A DNA stretch of 6,581 bases from contig CANQHT010000066.1 of assembly GCA_947623705.1 (NCBI GenBank), positions 1 to 6,581 on the forward strand. The letters are read 5' to 3'. Source of the DNA: an uncultured Bacilli bacterium. Lineage in GTDB: Bacteria; Bacillota_I; Bacilli_A; RF39; UBA660. Of the stretch, positions 1-5,538 are shown one piece after another (the stretch's first letter is position 1; each line of letters opens with the position of its first letter). The translations under genes and the position numbers were made by a program. Under the pieces are notes generated by a model. The model was not told the origin of the DNA. It was given only the letters and a program-made list of their open reading frames with translations, and made no database searches.

Positions 1-48
1 AGTTTTCTAGCGCTTTTTAGTTTTTCTAAAACATTAAAAAAGAACTGA
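1..48 (+). CDS. Possible C-terminal end of a rightward gene cut by the window edge
   Basis: Frame 1 is open from the left edge for 15 codons and ends at TGA (46-48). The other two forward frames hit stops within 20 bases. The residues (SFLALFSFSKTLKKN) look like a hydrophobic segment followed by a basic tail, as at the end of a membrane protein. The stop would lie 21 bases from the converging stop of the acyltransferase gene (70-72), with a small hairpin in between, which is a normal layout for convergent genes. Fifteen codons can stay open by chance, so this is only a suggestion; no family can be named. Confidence 0.3.
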   Translation, partial: SFLALFSFSKTLKKN

Positions 49-62
49 ATAGAAATTATTCA
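36..62 (-). terminator. Weak intrinsic terminator of the acyltransferase gene
   Basis: Arms TGAATA (46-51) and TATTCA (57-62) enclose a 5-nt loop. On the minus strand the hairpin is followed after a few bases by a run of six T (36-41 on the plus strand). It begins 7 bases past the acyltransferase stop. The stem is short and A/T-rich, so efficiency is doubtful. Confidence 0.4.
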
Positions 63-69
63 TTTCCAC

Positions 70-2319
70 TCAGCCCCATTTTATTTTTAAAGTATCTCTA
101 ATAATCTCCCTTAACCTCCTATTGCCTGTATCACTTAAATGAATCTTATCAGCTAATAAATAATCCTCATTACTTGCTACTTCATCCATAAAATCAATTT
201 GACTAACATTTTCGTAATGACTTTCACTAGTAACCTTATTAACATTATCATTTAAAGAAATTATATATACCATCTTATCTTGACATAGATTTATTAAATT
301 ATCGAATTCTTCTTTATTCATTACAAAACTCTCATCAAGAATAAATACAACATTATAAGTTAAAGTATCATTCTGAATAGCAGTCTCTACTTTCTTAAAT
401 AAATTATTGTAATCCAAATCTGAAACTCCAATTAAAGGCGTATCTTTAAAATCATCTTGTAAATAATCATATGCATTGATTAACATATCATTTCCAAACA
501 TTGTAACTTTCTTTTTTTCTTTCTCTTCATGCTCATCTATAATACCTTGCATACTTGATCGATATTCTTCCAAATAAGTATTATATATACTATCATATAT
601 TGCTTTAGTATAAGCAACTCTTCCTTCCTCAGTTAAATGTATTCCATCAGCTATAAAATACTCCGGATGATTATCTGAAATATTATACCAATCAATTATT
701 TTTAAATTGTCATAATCCTTAGCAAACTCAACCAAAGTCTCATTAAAATGCAATGTTTCATTATTTTTAATATTTACCCAATAAACCATTCTATCGCCAA
801 TAATATCCATTAAATTAGACTTACAATTCTTAGAACAATCCCCATTAGCCCCTAAGTTAATTACTACAACATCGCCAAGAAGTTCTTGTGTTTTTAAATC
901 ATTTAAAATATCATCAGCAACCCAAGCTGTCCTCGATATTGCTGCATCAAAGTATCCATTAGGAAACTGTTCATATAAATGATCTACAGCTCCTAACATA
1001 ACTGAATCTCCTATCCCTACTACTGATAAATTACTAACGATATTAGCAATTTCCTTTTCCCCATCTTCTAAATCACTAAGTTTAGCTAACCAATCTTCCT
1101 CCTCTTGCCTAAATCTTTCTGCGTATTCCGCTTGCTTATCTTTAATCATCTGCTCATTAATCTGTAATTGTCTTTCTAACTCTGCCATTTCTTCCGTATG
1201 ATCTTTAGCTAAACAATACTTAGCACCACCATATAGCGTCAACAATACTAAAGGCATTAATAAGATAATTTTAATAGCTTTTACAATTCCTGTATTATGT
1301 TCTTTCTTTAAACACCAATGTAACCAAATCGCTAAAATTATCACACCCAAAATCACTATTAATACTTGATAAATTATTTCAAATTCCAAATATTGTGTCA
1401 CAAATATTAATGGATACTGCCATAAATAAATTTCATAGCTAATACTAGCTGCTCGCTTTACAGCTTTATCGTACTTAGATACCTTCCTTTCTGAATTTAC
1501 CACTGCATAACTAATTAATCGACCAGTAATTATTGTTGTAAAAAACATTCCTAATATCATTAACCAACCATTACTATTTAATAAGCTACACATTAAAGCT
1601 AATAAAACTAAATAACTATAAAATATTCGTCTATTATAGATTTTATTTTTCCACTTCTTAACAACTAAAGGCTTATAATAATAATGCCTAAACCCCAAAA
1701 ACATTCCAAATAATAAAGCAAAAGCTCTTGTAAATGTTCCATAATAACTAAGCATTATATTTCCTGCTCTATTTGTAATTACAAAATATACAAAACTACC
1801 AATAGTCAATCCCCCTAATAAACCACACGATAACCAACTTTTAATTTTCTCTCCTACTTTTCTTAGTATTACAAATCCCAAAGGAAATATTAAATCAAAT
1901 TGTAATAAAATACCCATATACCAAAAATGCATAAAAGGCGAATCAATATGTCTAGCAAAATAATCTAAATTAGCTCCTATCTGCCAGTAATTATTATATC
2001 CTAGTAGTACTGAAGTAGTTTCTGGTTTCAAATTTAACCAATTAAAATTTGTTAAATATGTTGATAAACCTACAGTTATTAACACCACCATCACTAAAGG
2101 AAGATATATATTTTTTAACTTATTTATATAATACTCTTTAAAAGAAAATTTTTCCTTTTTAAAAGCCGACAAACAACTTAGATAACCACTAAGTACAAAG
2201 AATACACAAACTCCCAAATAACCACCACGTAGTATTCCTAAATGATAAAACAAAATAGCTATACAAGCCACTAATCTCACAACATTCAAATTTTTATAAT
2301 AAGACTTTTGATACTTCAT
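70..2319 (-). CDS. OatA-type membrane O-acyltransferase with one intact and one degenerate SGNH domain
   Basis: This 749-residue protein probably moves acyl (acetyl) groups across the membrane onto a surface glycan. Peptidoglycan MurNAc, as in OatA, is the first candidate, but the substrate is inferred. Residues 1-370 are an acyltransferase-3 domain with about ten or eleven hydrophobic helices. It shows the family's R-x10-H motif (R15, H26) and FFVLSGYL in helix 2. Residues 373-428 are a charged, coiled-coil-like linker. Residues 430-580 are an SGNH domain with GDSV (nucleophile S439), GAND-like GANGD (N492) and DGIH (D558, H561). Residues 603-749 repeat that fold with the nucleophile replaced (GND at 609-611) but keep DKIH (D724, H727). 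Two-domain OatA proteins are around 600 residues, so the extra ~150 are this second copy. The start is ATG at 2317-2319, 5 bases after AAGGTG (2325-2330). The gene is monocistronic with its own promoter, divergent from the gene at 2494. The family call is secure; the acceptor is unknown. Confidence 0.9.
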   Translation of the reverse strand: MKYQKSYYKNLNVVRLVACIAILFYHLGILRGGYLGVCVFFVLSGYLSCLSAFKKEKFSFKEYYINKLKNIYLPLVMVVLITVGLSTYLTNFNWLNLKPETTSVLLGYNNYWQIGANLDYFARHIDSPFMHFWYMGILLQFDLIFPLGFVILRKVGEKIKSWLSCGLLGGLTIGSFVYFVITNRAGNIMLSYYGTFTRAFALLFGMFLGFRHYYYKPLVVKKWKNKIYNRRIFYSYLVLLALMCSLLNSNGWLMILGMFFTTIITGRLISYAVVNSERKVSKYDKAVKRAASISYEIYLWQYPLIFVTQYLEFEIIYQVLIVILGVIILAIWLHWCLKKEHNTGIVKAIKIILLMPLVLLTLYGGAKYCLAKDHTEEMAELERQLQINEQMIKDKQAEYAERFRQEEEDWLAKLSDLEDGEKEIANIVSNLSVVGIGDSVMLGAVDHLYEQFPNGYFDAAISRTAWVADDILNDLKTQELLGDVVVINLGANGDCSKNCKSNLMDIIGDRMVYWVNIKNNETLHFNETLVEFAKDYDNLKIIDWYNISDNHPEYFIADGIHLTEEGRVAYTKAIYDSIYNTYLEEYRSSMQGIIDEHEEKEKKKVTMFGNDMLINAYDYLQDDFKDTPLIGVSDLDYNNLFKKVETAIQNDTLTYNVVFILDESFVMNKEEFDNLINLCQDKMVYIISLNDNVNKVTSESHYENVSQIDFMDEVASNEDYLLADKIHLSDTGNRRLREIIRDTLKIKWG

Positions 2320-2343
2320 TTTAACACCTTACATCTATTATAA

Positions 2344-2372
2344 ATTATATATAAATAGTCAATATATTTCAA
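2344..2372 (-). promoter_or_regulatory. SigA-type promoter of the acyltransferase gene
   Basis: Read on the minus strand, TTGAAA (2367-2372) and TATAAT (2344-2349) are separated by 17 bp. Transcription would start near 2337, giving a leader of about 18 nt before the ATG at 2319. A second TATAAT (2337-2342) and a TTGACT lie nearby but with poorer spacing (14 bp). Confidence 0.65.
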
Positions 2373-2411
2373 TAATTCTTCTTTCCAAAATTTTAAATTA
2401 CTGCCAAGTCC

Positions 2412-2452
2412 GTGAAAAACATATCTCTAGATATTTTTAATTGTTTTTTCAC
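2412..2452. repeat. Nested inverted repeat upstream of the gene at 2494
   Basis: The outer arms are GTGAAAAAC (2412-2420) and GTTTTTTCAC (2443-2452), complementary except for one extra T. Between them lies a second dyad, ATATCT-CT-AGATAT (2421-2434). The right outer arm covers most of the -35 box (2441-2446) of the rightward promoter. No gene reads toward it from either side, so a terminator role is unlikely; a repressor or activator binding site is the better guess. Confidence 0.4.
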
Positions 2453-2469
2453 CGCTTTCGTTTTATAAT
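2441..2469 (+). promoter_or_regulatory. SigA-type promoter of the gene at 2494
   Basis: TTGTTT (2441-2446) and TATAAT (2464-2469) are 17 bp apart. The predicted start near 2476 gives a leader of about 18 nt with an AAGGA site in it. The -35 box overlaps one arm of the inverted repeat at 2412-2452. Confidence 0.7.
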
Positions 2470-2493
2470 AAACAATCACAAGGAATGATACCT

Positions 2494-3273
2494 ATGAACA
2501 GAATCTTAACAATTTGCTATCAAAAAATTCAAGATATGCTAACCACTTATGATGAATTCGCTGCCTTAGCCCAAGATCGTCCCAAAGAATTTCAAAGGTA
2601 TTTATTCCACTTTACTATGGAATGTAATATTGCTAAAAGAAAAAATAAAAACTCTTCATCACCTTATATATCTAAAGACACTTGTACAGCTTTAATTAAA
2701 CAATATGGATTATATGGTGCTATTGCTAATATTCAAAAATTAGACTCCCTTATTCCCTCATCAAATTATCTATCTATCGCTCTAGGTGTAATCTCGATTG
2801 AATTACAAGAAGTCCTTGATACCTCTTTAAAGCTAAAACTACTCAAACTTTTTGAATTATCTCAAAAACAAGATTATTCATCTTTTATTAATTTAATAAA
2901 TAATGAAGATAAAATAAATTATCTTTTAGGACTAGATTCAATAGGTAATCCAGTAGATCAAATATCTTTCTTTTCTGTTGAATCGCCACCTAAAAGATTA
3001 TCCCGTTATGATATCTACCTTCAAGCTTACCGCAAATTAAACATTGATAGTTTTTTAATTGATTTTATTAAAACAAATGGCAAAGAAAAATTTAATTACT
3101 TAATGGGTGAAATTATTTGTTTTATCACAGATAATGAAGAAGCATATAACAATATTCCTCCTTATATTTCTCAAAGATTAATCAATATTGCTGAATCCCT
3201 TTTATCAGTAGAACCACCACTCCACTCCCATCAAATTAATCCAGGTCAATTAACTTTAAAATTACCCGAGTAG
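2494..3273 (+). CDS. Hypothetical protein, mostly helical, function unknown
   Basis: I do not recognise this 259-residue protein. It is soluble-looking: no signal peptide and no convincing membrane helix, although a hydrophobic stretch runs through residues 93-104. The composition suggests a run of amphipathic helices (residues 1-48, 62-82, 93-122, 174-240) and a proline-bearing tail from 241. Cysteines at 8, 44, 64 and 209 form no motif. I chose ATG 2494 over the in-frame ATG 2485: AAGGA (2480-2484) directly touches 2485 but stands 9 bases before 2494, which is normal spacing. The gene has its own promoter and ends inside its own terminator hairpin, so it is a complete single-gene unit. That organisation, together with an intact reading frame, supports a real gene. 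It is transcribed divergently from the acyltransferase gene, which gives no firm functional link. Confidence 0.8.
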   Translation: MNRILTICYQKIQDMLTTYDEFAALAQDRPKEFQRYLFHFTMECNIAKRKNKNSSSPYISKDTCTALIKQYGLYGAIANIQKLDSLIPSSNYLSIALGVISIELQEVLDTSLKLKLLKLFELSQKQDYSSFINLINNEDKINYLLGLDSIGNPVDQISFFSVESPPKRLSRYDIYLQAYRKLNIDSFLIDFIKTNGKEKFNYLMGEIICFITDNEEAYNNIPPYISQRLINIAESLLSVEPPLHSHQINPGQLTLKLPE

Positions 3274-3294
3274 TAATCTAACTACTCTTTTGTT
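3268..3294 (+). terminator. Intrinsic terminator overlapping the stop codon of the preceding gene
   Basis: The perfect 7-bp stem GAGTAGT (3268-3274) / ACTACTC (3281-3287) has a 6-nt loop and is followed by TTTTGTT (3288-3294). The TAG stop (3271-3273) lies in the left arm. The T-tract runs directly into the extended -10 of the next gene. Confidence 0.75.
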
Positions 3295-3299
3295 ATAAT
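3291..3299 (+). promoter_or_regulatory. Extended -10 promoter of the DUF4186 gene
   Basis: TGTTATAAT is a perfect extended -10 (TGn plus TATAAT at 3294-3299). No good -35 stands 17 bp upstream, where the terminator hairpin sits, but extended -10 promoters can work without one. Predicted initiation is near 3306, one to four bases from the candidate start codons GTG 3307 and ATG 3310. Confidence 0.65.
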
Positions 3300-3309
3300 C
3301 TTTATAGTG

Positions 3310-3684
3310 ATGTTTATGTATAATGATATCTTATTTAAATTATCAAAATCTAAATTTCGTAGCAGTTTTCACTTAAAACAGTCTGACTTTGATTATATCT
3401 CTTCCAAAGGCTTAGCGACTATTCAAAACCACGCTTATGATTTTATTAGAAAACGCTTAGCACCAGCTATTATTCCTAATGATGGAAAACAAACACCGAT
3501 GCGTGGTCATCCCGTCTTTATTGCTGAACATGCTACCGCTACCTGCTGTCGTTCTTGTCTATATAAATGGCATCATATTCCTAAAGATCGTAATCTAACT
3601 CCTCAGGAAATTGACTATATCGTTAATTTAATTATGATTTGGATTAATCGTGAAATTGCTAGTTTTGCACCCAATAGCCATTAA
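3310..3684 (+). CDS. DUF4186-family protein
   Basis: This 124-residue protein matches the DUF4186 family as I know it. Diagnostic stretches are SKFRSSFHL (14-22), FIRKRLAPA (45-53) and a long conserved core from NDGKQTP (57-63) through RGHPVFIAEHATATCCRSC (65-83) to the KWHHIPK segment (86-92). The biochemical function of the family is not known to me. Clustered His and Cys residues (H67, H74, C79, C80, C83, H88, H89) suggest a metal site, which is inference. The start is ambiguous: GTG 3307, ATG 3310 and ATG 3316 are all in frame. No proper SD precedes any of them, and the promoter implies a near-leaderless transcript, so 3310 is a compromise. ATG 3316 could use a weak GTGAT match (3307-3311). 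The conserved part begins about ten residues in, so none of these choices truncates it. No terminator is visible after the stop; the next promoter starts 8 bases later. Confidence 0.85.
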   Translation: MFMYNDILFKLSKSKFRSSFHLKQSDFDYISSKGLATIQNHAYDFIRKRLAPAIIPNDGKQTPMRGHPVFIAEHATATCCRSCLYKWHHIPKDRNLTPQEIDYIVNLIMIWINREIASFAPNSH

Positions 3685-3691
3685 ATAGCAT

Positions 3692-3719
3692 TTGACTTTT
3701 TTCGTATTTAGAATATAAT
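3692..3719 (+). promoter_or_regulatory. SigA-type promoter of the gene at 3744
   Basis: TTGACT (3692-3697) and TATAAT (3714-3719) are 16 bp apart. The predicted start near 3726 leaves a leader of about 18 nt holding AAGAGG (3731-3736), 7 bases before the ATG. Confidence 0.75.
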
Positions 3720-3743
3720 ATCCCTAGCAAAAGAGGTCTTTTT

Positions 3744-4370
3744 ATGCGTAATTTATATAAATACCGTGATATTCAAGAAGCCATATTTCTAGAGCATCAA
3801 CAAATTAGTGACCGCTTTAAAGAAATAGAAAGCTTAGTAGATACTTATTATATATTTACTTGGTTTATTAATGATGTTCTTTATGATCTAATTATGGCGG
3901 CCTTGGAAAGCAATCGCCACCTACTGAATCAAAAAGATAAACCAATAACTTTTTCTTTCTATCTAAATCGAGCTATCAGTATAGCTGAAACTTCAGAAAT
4001 AAAATACCTCCCTAATTTAAGTTTAATCCAACTAAAAGGCTATGGCTCCACATCTTCTCTTATAGAGCAGAGAATTAATGAAGCTCTTACCGAATTTTTA
4101 ACCTTCTATCAAATTGGTTTTTTAAGCCCTCTAAATGAATTAGAAAGTTCCAATTCCAAATTAAAATTTGCTACTAAATATACCATTACCGCTTTACCTC
4201 AATCCCTAATTGACGCCTTCTATTTAGAACTGCAAAGACTAGAATATTTAAAGCCAATAATTGAAAATTACCAATCCGAATACAACATTACAAAATCGAC
4301 AATCTTACCTACTGATGATAAAATTCTTTTAAGTCTTGGAAAAATATCTAAATATTTTAAGCAAAAATAA
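3744..4370 (+). CDS. Hypothetical protein, function unknown
   Basis: This 208-residue protein matches no family I recognise. It looks cytosolic and largely helical, rich in Leu, Ile, Tyr and Glu. It has no cysteine and no signal peptide. The most hydrophobic part, residues 32-54 (TYYIFTWFINDVLYDLI region), contains Asp and Asn and is more likely a buried helix than a membrane span. A low-complexity polar stretch (ESSNSK, 134-139) probably joins two halves, and the C-terminus is basic (SKYFKQK). The ATG is preceded by AAGAGG at good spacing and by a strong promoter, so the gene looks real and separately expressed. It lies between the DUF4186 gene and prfB, a place where other Bacillota often carry secA. 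It bears no resemblance to SecA, and I see no clear similarity to the unknown protein at 2494. Confidence 0.8.
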   Translation: MRNLYKYRDIQEAIFLEHQQISDRFKEIESLVDTYYIFTWFINDVLYDLIMAALESNRHLLNQKDKPITFSFYLNRAISIAETSEIKYLPNLSLIQLKGYGSTSSLIEQRINEALTEFLTFYQIGFLSPLNELESSNSKLKFATKYTITALPQSLIDAFYLELQRLEYLKPIIENYQSEYNITKSTILPTDDKILLSLGKISKYFKQK

Positions 4371-4386
4371 AATCTTTTGCTATAAT
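4357..4386 (+). promoter_or_regulatory. prfB promoter with an overlapping palindrome
   Basis: TATAAT (4381-4386) is preceded by TGC (4378-4380), making an extended -10. A poor -35 (TTAAGC, 4357-4362) stands 18 bp upstream. An inverted repeat, AGCAAAA (4360-4366) / TTTTGCT (4375-4381), covers this spacer and touches the -10. No T-tract follows it, so it is a weak terminator candidate for the preceding gene and could instead be an operator. Confidence 0.6.
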
Positions 4387-4411
4387 AAAATAAAGAAAGG
4401 GTTTTATTAAT

Positions 4412-5501
4412 ATGGAACTAAATGAATTAAAAAATTTAAATAACTCTCAAAAAGAACAAATTTTATCAATTGGGAGGTTACTTTGACATCCCCAGTAAAA
4501 AAGAACAATTAGCTAATCTTGAAGCTGAGTTAAATCATCCAGATATCTGGCAAGATATTGAAAGAAGTAGCCAATTAAGTAAAGAAATTAACACTTTAAA
4601 AAAAGAACTAACAAATTATTCTGAATTAGAATCAAATATTTCCTATATCAATGAATTTTTGTCAACTATTACCGAACAAGATCAAGATAGTATAGAACAA
4701 TTAGCTAAAGAATCCGCTAGCCTTACTCCTAAACTCGAAGAGTTAGAGATTTCCTCAATGTTAAATAATGAATACGATTCCTTAGATTGCTATTTAGAAA
4801 TTCATCCCGGTGCTGGAGGAACAGAATCTTGTGATTGGGCAAGTATGTTAAAAAGAATGTACCTTCGTTTTTGTGAAAAAAATAATTATCAATATAAAAT
4901 ACTCGACGAACAAAAAGGTGAAGAAGCTGGTATTAAAAGTATCACAATCGAAATATCCGGCTCCTATGCATATGGTTACCTAAAATGCGAAACAGGTGTC
5001 CACCGTTTAGTTAGAATTTCCCCTTTTGACGCCAATGCTCGTCGTCATACCTCATTTGCTTCCGTTATGGTAACCCCTAAATTCGCTGAAAATATCGATA
5101 TTGAAATTAAAGATTCTGATTTAAAAATTGATGTTTATCGCAGTAGTGGCGCCGGCGGTCAACACGTTAATACAACTGATTCAGCAGTCCGTATCACCCA
5201 CTTACCTACCAAAATAGTTGTAACCTGTCAAAATGAACGCAGTCAAATTCAAAATAAAGAACAAGCTTTAAAAGTCTTAAAAAGTAAATTATATCAACTA
5301 GAATTAGCTAAACAAGCAGAAAAACTAGAGAGTACCAAAGGCCAAATGTTAAATATCGATTTTGGTAGCCAAATAAGAAACTATATCCTAGAACCATATA
5401 CATTAGTTAAAGATGTTCGTTCTAACTATGAGACATCTCAAGCTTCTCAAGTTCTCGATGGAGATATTATGCCATTTATTAAATCTATCTTAAAAAAATA
5501 A
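4412..5501 (+). CDS. prfB: Peptide chain release factor 2, programmed +1 frameshift
   Basis: Release factor 2 recognises UGA and UAA in the ribosomal A site and triggers release of the finished protein. The coding sequence is 4412-4483 joined to 4485-5501, giving 362 residues, close to the usual ~365. Zero frame runs for 24 codons from ATG 4412 (AAAGGG at 4396-4401, 10 bases upstream) to TGA 4484-4486. A +1 slip on CTT then continues with GAC (4485). Seen in the protein: an N-terminal coiled-coil domain (about 1-110), the conserved HPGAGGTES segment near 130, the SPF stop-codon reading motif (203-205, bases 5019-5027), and GGQ (248-250, bases 5154-5162) in YRSSGAGGQHVN, the peptidyl-transferase-centre motif whose Gln is normally methylated by PrmC. 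Ser244 is where E. coli K-12 has its atypical Thr. Regulation is built in: scarce RF2 lets the ribosome pause at TGA and shift frame. A YitT-family gene follows 37 bases later, and secA is not upstream. Confidence 0.97.
4472..4487 (+). promoter_or_regulatory. prfB: prfB frameshift site: internal SD, slippery CTT and TGA C
   Basis: GGGAGG (4472-4477) acts as an internal Shine-Dalgarno element, 3 bases before CTT (4481-4483), then TGA (4484-4486) followed by C. This is the classic arrangement and spacing of the E. coli site (AGGGGG, TAT, CTT, TGA, C). Peptidyl-tRNA-Leu slips from CUU to UUU and translation resumes at GAC. The UGA context with a following C is a weak terminator, as the mechanism requires. 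Confidence 0.96.
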
Positions 5502-5518
5502 ACTAAATATGCTAAAAT
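5490..5518 (+). promoter_or_regulatory. Likely promoter of the YitT-family gene, inside the end of prfB
   Basis: TATGCTAAAAT (5508-5518) is an extended -10. TTAAAA (5490-5495), inside the last codons of prfB, stands 17 bp upstream. Predicted initiation near 5525 leaves a leader of about 14 nt. Read-through from prfB is also likely, since no terminator separates the genes. Confidence 0.5.
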
Positions 5519-5538
5519 AAATAATAGAGGTAATGCCT

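Noticed and set aside
15..31. TTTTAG-TTTTT-CTAAAA hairpin as a terminator
   Set aside because: The stem is six mostly A/T pairs and has no clear following T-tract on either strand; it is compatible with chance in this composition.
70..72. TGA read as tryptophan (Mycoplasma-type code)
   Set aside because: The acyltransferase protein ends sensibly at this TGA, tryptophans throughout use TGG, and the genome carries an intact RF2 gene, which code 4 organisms lack.
3673..3689. Direct repeat AATAGC / AATAGC at the end of the DUF4186 gene
   Set aside because: Six bases repeated once in AT-rich sequence, not duplicated elsewhere in the gap; no attachment-site or insertion evidence accompanies it.
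2494..4370. The two unknown proteins as duplicates of each other
   Set aside because: Comparing them by eye shows no shared motif order beyond general helical, Leu/Ile-rich composition.
4470..4486. TGA in the early prfB frame as a sequencing error or pseudogene
   Set aside because: The stop sits in a complete frameshift signal (internal SD, CTT, TGA-C) with canonical spacing, and the rest of RF2 is intact.
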